Shown here: in pieces, positions 1-13,200 of the stretch
How the letters are laid out: the number at the start of each line of letters is the position of its first letter
Position numbering within the stretch: the first letter of the stretch is position 1
Assembly: GCA_024734555.1 (NCBI GenBank)
Contig: JANPWX010000126.1
Location: forward strand, 1,791,126-1,855,125
Length of the DNA stretch: 64,000 nt
Direction of reading: 5' to 3'
DNA from: Trochalopteron elliotii
Lineage: Eukaryota > Chordata > Aves > Passeriformes > Leiothrichidae
Translations under genes and position numbers: made by a program
Notes under the pieces: model-generated
Seen by the model: the letters and a program-made list of their open reading frames with translations, nothing else
Database searches by the model: none
What the model was told of the DNA's origin: nothing

Positions 1-3000
1 ACTGCTGCTGCCATCACAGTTCTTTAAAACATTGCAACTTTCTGACCCAGGCATGTTATTCTGGGAAGGGAGAAACCCCTTTGCAAACAGATGTGCTCTT
101 GAAGTGCTTCCTGTAGTCTTCATTAGGCTAAACCAAGTCTACATTTTGCAACTTCCCTTTCCACTGCAGAAGCCTGATTCTGTACCTTCATTTTTGGTAC
201 TGTACATCATTATTCCTTATCACCACTCAGTAGAGAAGTAGGTAAATGATAAACTTGGCTACAAGCTTTGTTCAGTAGCAATTTTCCTTAGCAGTTTTAA
301 AGTGTAATTTTAATTTTTTTTATCAGTTCCTTGACAGGTTAATGGGGTACATGGACAGGAGACTTCTGCTTTATCCCCTGCAGCCCTGACAATTTGGGGT
401 GTTGCCTGGCTCAGCTCCTAGACGTGAGAGGGAGGAACAACTTGCACTTCTCCCCAGTGATTTCCTGATGCTACTGGTGGATTACAGATGTGATTCACTC
501 CAGAAGGTACTGCTGAGTGCCCCCAGGTATCTGATTTGCCAAGCAAAGCTGGTAGCATCAGGTCCATGAGAATTCCCTCTCCTGAGAAGAGCCCAGTGTC
601 AGCCCTGGCACCTGACACTGAACAGTGCAGAGTTTTGTTAGAAGCCAACTGAAAACGTGGTGCTGTTATTATCTGACACCAGCCGAAACAAAAGCCAAAC
701 CTTGATGAATGTCTGATCCTAAAAGTAAACAGTTTGATTTTTTTTTTCTTTTTTTTTTTTGCTTTGCAAGTCAGGGGCCCTCTAGGGTTTTATCTGATTT
801 TGGCAATCTCCTGCACATTTTGGGGCCTGGAGCATGGTTTTAATTGTTACATCACAAAAGTTGCCAAATAATGTTGGATGCTCCTTAAAAACTCTCTCAA
901 TTTTATGGAACTTCTCAACGGCTTGACTAATACAATAATTACTGGAACTCGGCTATGTTGCCTAGTGGCAAATGGAATTTTTTCATAATGATCCTGTCTG
1001 TCGTTAATAGCAGGATTTGTTCTTTCTCTCAGCAGGAGAGAGGCCAGAAAGCCATGGTATCTGTCTTTTTTAATGACAGCCAACAGCAAACGGATAAAAT
1101 AATCAATTATATCCACAGATAGGTAGATAAAGTATAATTTATCATGTCAAAAACAAAAATGTTTTTAATTGGGCTGTTAATCATTTTGTAATTTTAACTA
1201 AAGAGATGAGGACTCTGCTTTGTGCTCAGACATCACTAATATTTCATACATTTGCTGATCTTATTATAGCTTTAATAACAGTGTTTACTACTAACTGCCA
1301 AAATATAAAATACAATTTCTACTCTCATTAGCTGATGCCTTTGCAGTTAGAAAAAAAAAATATGGCCTTCCCTTTTATTTTTGTTCCTCTAGAAAGATCC
1401 AGGAGATAAAAAAGGGGGGCCAGTGGACTAATCAGCTGTAACCGTTTCTAAAATATACCCATCATTTTGTTTGATTAGAAGTACCCATACTTCAACCAAC
1501 AGACATGGTTGTTTTGGGGGGGTTTTTCGCCAGCAAAGCATATAAAGAGATTAGTATAATACAGCAAAAATTGGAAGCCTGGAGTTTTGATTTCTAGCCA
1601 CACCTCTGTTGTCTAGTGGGAAGCTGGGCAGATAATTTAATCCCTCCTAACTTGTTCTCCATGTCTGTAATGCAGGTATTAGATAGCTGCATCATCAGTC
1701 TGCTGTAGAGTATGTAGGTGTTGTAAGATACATGAAAATTTGCAATAAAGATGGCAAACATCTAGCTGGCTGGCTGGCTGCAACAGCCATCTTTATACCT
1801 CTCTGATAACTACCTCTTTGAGGAAGAAAATGGGAAGTTTATGGCTGGACCTAAATCTTCCCCATATTATAACTGAAAATGTCATCATAATGCTGCCTGA
1901 TTTCAGGGTCAGTGAGGAATCATCTAGCAGAAAAATCTCTCAGCACTGGGTATGTTGGCTGTCTACTCTTATTATTCCTCTCTAATCCTGTATTGTTATT
2001 ATTCCTGTATGCCATGAGCAGATGCCCTATGAGAGACCAGATCTCTATTTTCCCCATAAATTCTACATTTAAAAAAATGCTAGCCATGCTAAGAAAAGAA
2101 ATGTGACTCTTGACCACCCATTTGCCTCAGATACACTGAAATTACTTCCCTGCTTCAGTGTTTCACAGAAGGAAATAAATCTCCATTCCTCTAAACTTGG
2201 TTTCCTTCTGAACAGCTTCACTTTCCTTAAATCAAGGTCCAGCCTCTAGAGTACCTGCTTGGGAGCAGAATGTGAACTTAAGGTAATTTGGCAAGAGCAG
2301 ATTTCACTTTGAGTGTTATGGTGGATGTTTTTGGCTGGGGTTTAATTGTACATCCACAGTCATCTCCCAGTGATGTGCATAACACAGAGGGGGGCAGAAC
2401 TGCTCTTCCTGTAACTGGATCTGTCTTGGGTGTAGGGCAAATTTAGTGGATTGAGTGGGTTTTTTACAGGCCTAATGGCAGGATTGAGGCTGTATTTATA
2501 TTGAGAAGGAAGGAGGAGAAGCTCTGGGGCTGGCTTGCCCAAGCATAAATAAATTGGAGGCGCATGAACATTGACAAAGTTCCCAGAGAGTCACATTGCA
2601 CAACTTAATGGGCCTGGTGCCTTCACCTGTGCCAATTTTATGTGACTCTTAACTCTGGTCTTAAATAAAAATGAGACTTGCTCTAATGACATCAACAGCC
2701 TTCACTGAAGAAAATATGCTGCTACTTTGATACAGATCCCCTTTTGAGGAGGACACTGTAGACAGCCAAAGCTCTTTTTCCCATCTGGTAGGTGAATGTT
2801 ATGATTCCCTGCTCAGAACTGTGGCCTCAGCAACAATCCTCTGCTTTCAGCATTACATTCTATGATTTTAAATAAGAATATGGTTATCTGATGCCCCTGC
2901 TTTAGCCACCTTGATTTTACTGTCCCTCTCCATTACATGAAAGGATGGAAAAGGGGGATGTGAGCTGGCTGGGGGAGGGGAGACAATAGCATAAGCAGGG

Positions 3001-6000
3001 GGTTAAATGAACCAGCTGTTATGTGTGAAGTATCTGCTTTCTAATTGCTTCTGTTGGAATTCAGGGGGAAAAGGCACTGGCTTCAGTTAATTAATAAGGC
3101 AGGACTCACATAAACTCCAGCTGTGAGCACAGGACTGGTCTTTAAAGGATAAGCCCAGGAGGTGGGGCAGAGAGTTTGATTTCCTTGCACTAAATCCTAT
3201 CACATGCTGCTGGTTCTGTGTGTGTCCACTTAAGCCTTTTTGTTGGCCTGTCTGAACCAGACATGAGGGATCTGTTGCTGTCCACGTGCCTCACCCCAAG
3301 AAAAATGATCTCTCCTCAGAAATCAAAGGTGTCAGGCTATGTTTCAAGCTAGGGTAAAACTGCTGTGTTTTCACTCGAGTTTGGAATCCCTAAAAAGTGG
3401 GGATGTTTGGATCAAAGGTTTTTTTCAGACTTAACAGAAGCTTGGGCTTTTGCAGCTGGACACAGATACAGGTTTGCCATTTGGTTCTCTTTTCTGTCTA
3501 GTTCCAGAGGGTCGGGATTTGGCATCCTGTCAACATCTCTCTCATCTGAGCCCTGCCTCAGGACCTTTGCTGGAAGTGTTGCACTGATGGGGAGGTTGTG
3601 CAGCTGATGCCTCCAGACCATGTCCAAAGGCCATTTTACAGTGATGTCTTTGAGGAGAACAATGCCCAGTTCATTTCCTTTTTTTTTCTGAGAGGGGCTC
3701 AAAAAGATCAGGACTTTTTCTGAGTTATGGACAGTGCCCCTAAAAGCAACATCAAAGTGCAAATGCCACAGTGTTTCCTCATTTGATCCTGCTCCAAGTC
3801 TTGCTGCCATAGGACATCCCCCACCACCAATGCAAGGTCCTTCTAGTCAGAGGACAGCTGGGGGTCTGTGCTGAGACCAAAGTCTTCTCCCACTTCCCAT
3901 GGGATGGCATTTCTGGGTTTCAAAGCTTGTTGTTTAAGTGTGTTATGTTAGGAAATGGTGGAATGAGGAAAGAAGGTGGAGGGGATGTTCCTATGTGGTA
4001 ATAGCCTGCTTTTCCTCACTGACTGTGGAGGGAAATGAGCTTCCTGCTTAAGGTGAGATGTCATTTTCTGGATGGAAACCTTTGTGTCCTGGCTGGCCTG
4101 CTCCTTTCAGTGCCACTGCTCAGGGCAGGTCTCTTCTAGTGTGACTGCTCTCCCTCCTGGGCCCTCTCTTTCCTGGCACCTTGCTCCTGCCTTGCATCAG
4201 TCCTGATGCTGCTCAGAGAAGTGCTGGGGTCAGTACAAGCGAGGGGACATCACCATGTGGCTGCAAATGGGTTGGGAAAGGAGGAGTGCTCATTTTGGCA
4301 CAGAGAGCCCAGCTGTTTGTTCTCACACAATCACAAGGCTCAAGCATCCAGGAGGATTTTGGCATTTCACTGCTGCAGATTTCAGTGACAGCTCAGCCTG
4401 GTGTGAGACCAAACTCACAGATCCATCAATAGCCCCAGTCTCCTGGGCTGGCCGTGCTGAGCTGGGCTTCCCACCCAAAGAGAAACAATTCTCGGTGTTA
4501 CAGCACATTTCCAAGCAAGCAAGGTGGGGCCTCACTTTGCAAAGATCTATAAACAGCAGCTCTTTGTCTCCTCCGTTTCTCTTCACCCTGAACGTGTTGC
4601 TGTTTTCAGAGGTTGGTTTCAAAGTGCTGATTCACAGCCACCAGCCGTATTGTTTTATCTGAGGAGATTAGGGCTGGGAATGTTGTGGTTTTGTAGTGAA
4701 AAGACTCCATTGGAAATAGCAGCATATTTGACGTGAGACTGTTATTTATGCTCGAATAACCATCTTGTTTAAAGATGAGGAGTCTTTTATTTTTTTCCTT
4801 TTCAAGTTTAGATCAATCATGTATGAAGACAAACTCCCACTCAGCCTCCCCTGGCCCCTAATACTTTCAGTTCATTCTTCTTCTGCTCATTATTTTATGA
4901 TTTTGTCCTTGACTGGAACATTTCTCTCTTGCTCTTCCTTACATGCACCATTAAAGAAGGAAAGAACTTACATTTAAGCTCAAGACTTGTGTAGCTCTTA
5001 AGCCATAAATAATGTTTTCTACAGATTCTAAGATTATTAAATCCTTCTAGTTAGCCTCCCTCTTATTTACAGCTCATCTGATTAGAGGGGACATACTCTT
5101 GTTAAACTTGATTTAATTATTTCTGTTTTGCTTTTGCAAGCAGACATGAGAAAACAGAACCTGGCTGTATGCACTGCTGATCAGAACACTTGCCATAGGA
5201 ATGCAAGAAGCAGCTTGCAGCAAGAGAACTCGTTGGTATGGCAAAAACCTCCAGAGCTTTGCAATTCTTGAGATGTAGTTAACTTTCTAAATACGGGCAA
5301 GTCTACAAGCAAAGCTAAAATCTGTTTATCTAGGGAGATAAATGCAGTCAAACTACCCTTTTCTGTGAAGGGCTGTCGGGCACAAAATCAGTGAAGGGAA
5401 TGCTTTAGTGTGAGGAGATAGTTATGCTCAGATAGTGACCGATTTTGGGCAGCTGTAGGAACTGAACCGTTGAGCACTGTGCTTTGCCTTCCCATCCCTG
5501 GCTTCTGTTGATGCCAGGCTCAGGCTTTGCTGAACCAGGCATCAGCTTTTCCCTACAAATGCAGCCAAACCAGCTGCTGCAGTTTGGAGGGATCCTGATA
5601 CTGCAGCAATGAGCTGCACTTCTGCTTGATGAAATCTGCTCAGCTCAGACAGTACCTCAGGGGATGGCCAGGGAGTCAGGCCCTGCCCGTGTTACAGACT
5701 ACAGAACTGAGTACATAGAAGAGAACTAGCCCTACCAGAGACAAAGTGAGTGAAAAGTGCTGAAAAGCCTCACAGTAGACAGCCTAAACAATGAAATTAG
5801 TTCCTCCAGTTAGTCCATGGCCGTCAGTGAGGCAAATGCCTCTGCCTCCTTGGCCAGACAGGCCAGTATTTTAATGGTAGACATAAATCTATTGCATTTT
5901 TCTCCTTGTGACCTTGCATATTCTGTCAGGCCAATGCATGCTCCAGAGAAGGAGTAGAATTTACGTGTACAATAAAACAATATTTTCAGTGATATCAGCT

Positions 6001-8200
6001 GTTAGACAAACTTTAATATACATTTGCTATAAAACAGGCAGAAATTACCAGAATGTAATACCCAAATAAAATCCATGATCCATTTGCACGACAGATCTTC
6101 AATTTACTCGCATTCATGTGAAAGAGACACATAAAAATGATATCCATGCTTAAAATCACTTAAAAGCAGTCTGAAAGACCCCACAGTTGCAAGTGATACC
6201 TCAGTACTTAGCTAATACTCATGTTTCGATGGCTTTGCCTTCATGATTCTTCCAGTGGTTCCTTTATGTTTTCTGGTATTTTGCCAAACACCTGTGAATC
6301 AGTGCACAACAAATATTCCTGCCATTTAATTTAGCCTTGCACAGAAAGGCTATATTAGGCATGATACAGACCTAATCCCAAACCTCTAAAGAGGTTTAAG
6401 GCACTCTGGTTTCACCTAATCCTGAAACCTAAACCAGAATCATTGAAAACCTCCATAACACCACAGGAATGGGCAAATAGTGAGTTTCCACTATGAAATT
6501 ATTAAAAGGACACAGTGTATCTTTTGGATTTGAGACCTAAAGCTTTGCCTAAGGAGCTTGGACTGTCCACAATAAAAGTGTTTATTTTGAAGTTAGGAGG
6601 TTGAAAGGTTTATTTGACTAGAGGGCTGATTTCACCCCTCCCACCCAAAAAACAAAGAGGGGTGATCACCCAGAAGAGTGGAAAATAGAAGAAGGGATGA
6701 ACAAGTATCAAGGGAGGGGCAGCCCAGCAAAGCAGTCAAAGATGAAACCCAGATTTCTCTTTAAGCTCAGTTGTGGTCCCTTGTGAGAAAAAGCAAGAGC
6801 ACAGCCCCTTGTGCACAGCTGGGCTCTTGGGACCTGAAGTTCCTCACAGCAAACATGTAAAGAAAGAGTTATTTATGATATAATAAAGACATTGCTGCTG
6901 TTCAAAATAGAGGATTTGCTCTTTTGAGATCTCTTACTGATAGGAGATAACATGTAAAAACGTGCTGTAATGGAACTTTCAATTACAAACTGCATCCAAC
7001 TGTAATAAATTTGATCTTGCATTAATTCATGTTAAATTAATTGAATTCTGTCATTCTTGAATTCTGGTAACCACCTTATCTTGCCATACAACTCATTATC
7101 CTTGCATTGTGAAAGGGGTATTTCATATTAACTGTACCATATTCTAATAAACATTTAGCCCCTAACAAATTAAAGACCTGAAGTATACTGCACATGTGGT
7201 TCCATTTTACATAGCAATTTATAGCAATGATCTGCTGCTCTAAATCTCTTAATTCAAATCATTTCAGCAAAACATACAGGGAAATATGGGACTGTACTTG
7301 TGCATTATACAATACAGAATGTATGTATCTGTGCTCAGGACATTCCTCCTAATGAGAGGCATAACCTCCTCAGTGTACTGTGTTCTCATAACCACCAAAT
7401 GCCATTTAAAGCCCTTTAGAGCAAGGATTTAGGAATCAGTGTTCCTACTGATGAGAAATTTGATATGAGTAGAAAAGCAAGCTCCAGATTTACCTTCCCA
7501 AACTCACAGAAAATCTCCATGCCTTTGTTTGCATCAATAGAAGTGGAACAGAACAACACTCATTTAAAAGCACTAGATTTAATTTAGCTTTAAAGACACT
7601 GGCTCTATAGGAAAAAATGGCAGGAAAACTGAAAAGCATGTTTTATGAGGTACCAAGCTTTCTGGCTGGAATTAGAGCAGGACAGCTTCCTGAAAAACTA
7701 CATAAATGACACAGCTTTTAATCCTAGACAGGTGACACAAGCAAATGATAGTTTATTTGCTTTCCTTGAGCAAGTCTTGGTGTGGCTGGAGAGTAAGAGG
7801 GGCCTGTGAAAGGGGGAAGAGTACATCTCTGCAGTGCTGTCATTGTACACGTCTGCACTGCACTTCCCAACATCCTGCTCAGGGTGCATGGCTACAGTAC
7901 CAGGGTACAATTTCAATCCCACAGCACTTCAGTTCCAACAATACACACAGGGTTATTTAACTGTTGCCTGATTTAGTTCAGTTGTGACACCTAACCAGTA
8001 ACTTCCATTGGGAACCATTTCACGAGACAACTTTTTTCTCTAAGGAAGCTCTCCCGCAGGACCTGGGAAACTTTGTATGGCTGCGTTGCACTGAAAGAAT
8101 TGGGTCTTTATCCCACAAAAAATCCAAGTTCACAGTGGCTCCTGGAGGACACAAATGACTTCAGGAATGCGATAACCCCACGCAGAGCACCTGATAAATG
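1..8200. other. Non-coding flank upstream of the GNB1L promoter zone
   Basis: No exon of a recognisable gene was found on either strand. By human synteny the 3' end of TXNRD2 could lie upstream of GNB1L. I looked on the + strand for its selenocysteine C-terminus (Gly-Cys-Sec-Gly, with an in-frame TGA just before the stop) and saw none. The composition is AT-rich with small homopolymer runs, for example a T-rich tract at 737-760 and a short CTGG run near 1765. The only dispersed repeat I can argue for is the MIR-like fragment listed separately. The longest ATG-started frame here (132 codons, - strand, 3412-3810) is within chance expectation. Confidence 0.6.
1565..1740 (+). repeat. Degenerate MIR-like SINE fragment
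   Basis: The stretch follows the order of the MIR/CORE-SINE body on the + strand. It runs from 'agcctggagtt.tgattt', through a diverged 'gctgggca...aatttaatccctc' block, 'tgttctccatgtctgtaatg' and 'aggtattagatag', to 'gtgttgtaagat'. These match the segments around 'gctctgccac', 'gggcaagt..cttaacct', 'cctcatctgtaaaatgggg' and 'gttgtgaggat' in known MIRs. No poly(A), target duplication or clear ends remain. The call rests on recalled consensus order, so a profile search is needed for certainty. Confidence 0.4.
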
Positions 8201-8234
8201 GATGCTGTGCAAGCACAGAGCCCAAACCATAGCC

Positions 8235-8605
8235 CAGTGTGCACCCTACTGATCGGCCTTCCCAACCAGCTGTGGGGAATCGCCCGAGTCACACACCGAC
8301 TGGGGGCAGCGACAGTCCGGCACCAGCGCCCCGGGCCAGCCCTTCCCGGCTGGTTCAGCGCTCGTGTCTGGCTCCACGGAACAGTGACACGCTCCGGCCC
8401 CCGGTGAAGGCCAGGTCCTCCCGGTTACGGGGCGTCAGGAAGCGGACAGGGGCCAAGCCCCACGTAGGACCCTCAGAACGGGGCTGTTCCGTGGGGACTG
8501 CGCTGCCTGCCGGTGCCGGTGCCGGCGCTGCGGGCTGCCGTGAGCGGGAGCCTCTGACGGAACCCCCCGTGCCGCACCGCTCTCGGTCCCGGCCCGCCTG
8601 AGCCC
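8235..8605. promoter_or_regulatory. CpG-rich block, left part of the CpG zone before the gap
   Basis: CpG density rises sharply from about 8.24 kb and stays high until the run of N. The block includes an ETS-like core (AGGAAGCGG near 8437) and a short imperfect GGTGCC repeat around 8511-8530. The frames called open on both strands here are by-products of high GC. It may be the left half of a promoter CpG island continuing through the gap, either for GNB1L (+ strand) or for a divergent transcript. No first exon can be defined. Confidence 0.5.
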
Positions 8606-8928
8606 NNNNNNNNNNNNNNNNNNNNNNNNNNNNNNNNNNNNNNNNNNNNNNNNNNNNNNNNNNNNNNNNNNNNNNNNNNNNNNNNNNNNNNNNNNNNNNN
8701 NNNNNNNNNNNNNNNNNNNNNNNNNNNNNNNNNNNNNNNNNNNNNNNNNNNNNNNNNNNNNNNNNNNNNNNNNNNNNNNNNNNNNNNNNNNNNNNNNNNN
8801 NNNNNNNNNNNNNNNNNNNNNNNNNNNNNNNNNNNNNNNNNNNNNNNNNNNNNNNNNNNNNNNNNNNNNNNNNNNNNNNNNNNNNNNNNNNNNNNNNNNN
8901 NNNNNNNNNNNNNNNNNNNNNNNNNNNN
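8606..8928. other. Assembly gap (323 N)
   Basis: An unbroken run of N. GC-rich sequence lies on both sides, and the right edge falls inside a 58-bp tandem repeat. The gap therefore probably reflects collapsed or unsequenced GC-rich repeat, and its true length may differ from 323 bases. A GNB1L 5' exon or promoter sequence could be hidden here. Confidence 0.98.
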
Positions 8929-9490
8929 AGCCCCTCAGGGCCACTCATGGCCCCAGAGTCCCTCACAGCCCCTCAGGGCCCCGGACAGCCCCTCAGGGCC
9001 ACTCATGGCCCCAGAGCCCCTCACAGCCCCTCAGGGCCCCGGACAGCCCCTCAGAGCCACTCACGGCCCCAGAGCCCCTCACAACCCCTCAGGGCCCCGG
9101 ACAGCTCCGGAGAGCCCCTCAGGCCCCCTCAGAGCCACTCACAGTCCCTCAGGGCCCCGGACAGCCCCTCAGAGCCCCCCAGGCCCCCTCAGAGCCATTC
9201 ACGGCTCCAGATCGCCTGATGGCCCCAAAGCCCCTCACAGACCCTCAGGGCCCCGCACAGCCCGGGACATCGCCTCACAGCCTCTCGGAGCCACTCATGG
9301 CCCCAGGGCCCCTCACAGCCCCTCAGAGCCACTCACGGCTCCAGTCCTCTCATGGCCCCAAAGCCCCTCATGGCCCCAAAGACCCTCACGGCCCCTCAGA
9401 GCCCTGCGCGGCCTCTCAGAGCTCTGCACGGACCCTCAGAGTCCCGCAAGGCCCCACACAGCCACTCATGGCCCTGCAGAGCCCCACTCC
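8929..9490. repeat. GC-rich 58-bp minisatellite adjoining the gap
   Basis: The first units begin at 8929, 8987 and 9045, an exact 58-bp period. They are built from short modules (AGCCCCTCAG, GCCACTCATGGCCCC, GGGCCCCGGAC). Further right the modules are shuffled and more diverged, ending about 9490. Because 58 is not a multiple of 3, all three + frames stay open and give Pro/Ala/Ser/His-rich peptides built of 'GPRAPHSPS'-like units. I treat these as artefacts of the repeat. The - strand is G-rich with many GGGG and GGG runs, so G-quadruplex formation is possible. Confidence 0.9.
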
Positions 9491-10060
9491 AGCGAGGGTG
9501 GGAAGAAGCTCAAGCTGGCACAGTGAGGCAGATGTCGCATCTGTGGCTGACGTGAGGCATCTGCTTGAAAAAGGTGATGTTTTGATTAGGGTCTGCATCT
9601 TCTTGATGCTCTGCAGCAGTTTTTCTGGGCAGTCCGTACAGGAGCTCCTCTGGCAGCGGTGATACAGTGTGTGTGTGCCTTGAGTTCAGGATACACCCCA
9701 TCAGACATCAATATCAGCACCAAACCTAGTGGTAACAGAACTCACAGTTCTAATGTACTGAATTTTACAACTCTTCATAACAATCCCAGTACTTTTATGA
9801 CCAACAGAGTAGGTATTCTTTAGGTATTTAAGCGACATAGACACTGCTTGAGCAGACGGAGGTAAGGCAGGAACAGCATCGGCTGAGCACTGAACACAGT
9901 TCTGTCCAAGGAAGGCACTGCCATCATTTGCAAAAGAGTAGTGGTAGTCCTCAGGAATACCTAAAAGTGCTTTAGCACCTTTCAGATGGGAGCATTTACA
10001 AAAGACAACATATTATTGTCAAGTACAGTATGGTAATATAAAAAATAACGTTGTATTTAT
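9491..10060. other. Spacer between minisatellite and second CpG block
   Basis: This is single-copy sequence with ordinary composition, a short TG run near 9667, and no exon I can recognise. It may be promoter-proximal or 5' untranslated sequence of GNB1L. Confidence 0.5.
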
Positions 10061-10074
10061 CAACTGCTCAGAGC

Positions 10075-10240
10075 TCTGGCTCTGATGGGCCCGCTCTGGG
10101 CTCGTATCTGGCTCGCTCGCTGTCGCCCTCTGGCGGCAGCGCCCGTCACCGGCGCGGGCCCCGCGGCCGCGTTGTTCCGAGCGCGTCCCGCGGCGCCCGG
10201 GGGACATCTGAGCACTGAGCTCCGACATTGGCGTTCTTTT
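10075..10240 (+). promoter_or_regulatory. CpG block, candidate GNB1L promoter / first exon
   Basis: A compact block very dense in CpG (10103-10205) sits in AT-rich surroundings. It contains an exact CTCF core on the - strand (10124-10136) and an inverted CCAAT box (ATTGG near 10226). No TATA box is visible. A possible splice donor (AAG|GTAAAA) lies near 10371. It is the closest CpG-rich sequence upstream of the first GNB1L coding exon at 35.3 kb, and GNB1L genes have non-coding 5' exons, so I infer the transcription start is here or in the 8.2-8.9 kb block. Transcript data are needed to choose. Confidence 0.45.
10124..10136 (-). promoter_or_regulatory. Consensus CTCF core motif
   Basis: On the - strand the sequence reads CCGCCAGAGGGCG. 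This fits the CTCF core CC(A/G)C(C/T)AG(A/G)(G/T)GGC(A/G) at every position. It lies inside the CpG block that I take as the GNB1L promoter. Binding is inferred from sequence only. Confidence 0.6.
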
Positions 10241-13200
10241 GTTTTTCTCCTCAGTAGTGCTGGTTGTTTTAAACAAGGAAAAGGCCTTGTACAACCCCTT
10301 TAAATGACTGTTTTAAGAGTAGGAATGAGTCCCGGTTCCAGATTCAGCAGCTTCATTTTGAAATGAAAAAGGTAAAAAGCAAGCAAGGTGTGTGTTCTGG
10401 AAAAAAACAGACCACACGAGATGGAAATATGTGTGTAACTTTTTCCTCTGGGAATTGTTTTGAAGAGCATTTTGCCACGCTTTTTAGCACAGCCTCTTTA
10501 TGACCTGTCATCCTTCCAGTGAACCTCCAATTTTAGCAGCATTTCTGTGAAGCTTTTAGAGAGGACTCTGTGACTGGGAAATGTCATAAAAAATGTGTCC
10601 TGTCTGCCTAAGTTACAGGAAGTGTAAGGAATTTTTTAAAATTTTATTTGTAACTAAATTACTAGATTTTTTTAAAAGCTAGTGGAGCAACTTCTTGTTT
10701 TTTAATGATTCCTATTAATGTTTTTATTGGTTTACAGGTAAACTGATTTTTTCTTGTTTTAAAAATACCCTGTGATCAGCAAGTCTAAGTCTGTTTATTC
10801 TGGCTTGGATGTGTGATTATCAGTTATAAAGATTCTGCAGATGGAAATTATGTTGGTGCATGCACTGGAATAGATGCCGGTTTCTAATATCAGATAGATT
10901 GTCTGATTCTGGTTAATTGATGTAGAGACTTATTTTTAAGCACTGGAATTACAGTGTTGGAATTGTAAGGTATTTAGGGAGCAGATCTGTTGAACTAAGT
11001 ACATTTATGCTTTTTCTAAGCATTTTAAAATACTGTGAGTTTCTTTTTGCAAAGAACTGTTGAATTACTGACCCGTGTATGTTCTTACATTCTAAAGAGA
11101 CACATTTTTTGGCTCTCTACCATGAAGTACATCAGGCTGTATTATGCTTTGTGTTTGCATAGGTCTTATTTTTAATTTGAGTACTATTTCTCTGCAAGCT
11201 CAGCCATAACAATGTACTGTTTCATTGGATCAGTAGTAACTGTAAACCAGTCATTGTTAATTAGCTCATATGGGAAATTTAACCCTGAAGATTCTGATTT
11301 TTCAAAATTATATTCTATGAAGCACTGTCTTCATTGTGGAAAAATAGCTACTCTGACTGCCCTTCTGTAATAAATTGTCTTGTTGCAGCTGGATTATAGA
11401 TGCATGGTAGTGCTATTTCTGGCCTTGTGAAGACAAACCTGATTAGAAAAAAAGGTTGAACTTTGCTTTTTGGAGACCCTTTTGAGTTGTAATGCTGATA
11501 CTTTTTTTTTTTTTGTACAAACTTGGAATCTCAAAACAGTATTACATGCTTGTTGTGTTTGTTTGTCTTTATAAAGGGAAAAGGTAAGTCTAGTGGCAGT
11601 GTTTTCTTCCCCAGAATATCTGTGTGGATGCCCCTCTTTGCTCTCTTTGTAAGAATGCAGTTTGTCTGCACTAGAATATACTTGGTAGTACAAATGTAGG
11701 ATTTCAAATTAGTAATAGGTTGAAAACTTTTCAGGTACTGGAGTTTTAGTTTCCAAATTACTGGTCTCTGTGGAGCAGTGTAAGTGGTCACAAAACAATG
11801 AGAATGAAACTAATCTTAAAAAACCCCAATTTTTTGCACAATTTTTTGCCCAAGCAAGCCAGCTTCCTTTTGAGCTCTGTGCTGGCTCAGTCGTATCATT
11901 AAAATTGTATTTTTTTTGTCTTTTCATAAGCAATAAAATAATTTCACAACTGTAATGAATGCACTTCCTATGGTACATTTTAATTATATGCAGCTAATGA
12001 TGGCATAGCTCATCATTTCAAAAATTGTCTCACTGGCATTTATGACTTGGTGTAAATGCTCATATATCATGGGATTATTTGAAAGAACTGAAACTTTGAG
12101 AGATGTCAGCTTGGCCGTGTTGAGGAAAGTGACTCATTAAACAAGAGGTGCAGGTTAGCACTGGGAGACTGTAGAACACATTTAGGCTACAAATATCAGA
12201 GTCAACAGATTTACTTAAAAAAGCCATGTTACTGGATGTCATTTTAAAAAGGGATATCTTAGCCTTGAAAGTTTCCAGACCACTAAACTGGAGAATCCAG
12301 GCTACATAATGATGCAGAAGTGTTTAAAATTGGAATCAGTCTCTTTTGCATCTCAAAAGTGAAAGTTCCAGAGGAAGTTACCTTTTCAGTAAATGGGTTT
12401 ACCAGCACAGGTCTTTAGAACTGTAACATCATACTGTGAGCAAATTAAGAGTTTTAGGAGAAAAAATATCTTTTAGTCAGCAAATCTTCTTTCTCATGAT
12501 TTATTTTTAAAGGTCATAAGGTGACCATTACAATAAAAAAAAATAGTTGTTTGTACAGGATAACCTTCCCAGATGAGATGTAACCCTGTCCTAAACCTCT
12601 GGGTCTGCGGCCTGAGTTTCCCAGAGCTGCTGGGTGACAGTTGAGTGTAAGGTAAAGCTGAGCAAGAACAATTTGCAAAAGAAACACAGACTAATGTTTG
12701 GCTTTTCTTTTTGTTTTAGTTATTCCATAGTTTTTCAGTAGATGCTAAATTTCTTTGATTTAGGGGAGGGAAGGATTTTGCTTTAAAACATCAGGTAGGA
12801 ATCTTAGGACAGACTTTTCGCACTCAGACAGCTGGAGCAGCTGTAGATTCCCCACTGAAATGAAAATGCAACAATTCAAGATTTAGAAAGGCAAAAAGTG
12901 TGACCAGAGCATTAAATAGAAGGGCCATATGATACCAAAATTAAGCTCTGTGTTTATTATAAAGAAAATCCTTGTTTTAGAAGGGAAAAAAATGAACTTG
13001 TTCCACCACTTTCTTTTTTCCTCAGGAGAAAACACAGAATATATCCTAGGTAATAAATCTGTTTTATGGCTCACATGAGAAAGGGTGGAGAAACTCCCAT
13101 TATTTTCTTCCCAGAAATTGAAATACACATGAGCTAACATGGGAGACACTGGGATTTTAATCCAACAAATGCACAGCTGGCTTCTGCTTTTATTATTTTT

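Noticed and set aside
3412..3810. 132-codon ATG frame on the - strand
   Set aside because: About ten frames of this size are expected by chance at uniform composition. The peptide matches nothing I recognise.
1..8200. Last exons of TXNRD2 expected from human synteny
   Set aside because: I searched the + strand for the Gly-Cys-TGA-Gly selenocysteine end and saw none. The gene probably lies further upstream.
8355..8966. Open frames on the - strand of 169 and 203 codons
   Set aside because: They cross the 323-base N gap and are open only because N codons cannot be stops.
8947..9662. Several overlapping open frames of 67-173 codons giving Pro/Ala/Ser-rich repeat proteins
   Set aside because: They are the three frames of the 58-bp minisatellite. 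Because 58 is not a multiple of 3, all frames look alike. There is no conserved domain or splice context.
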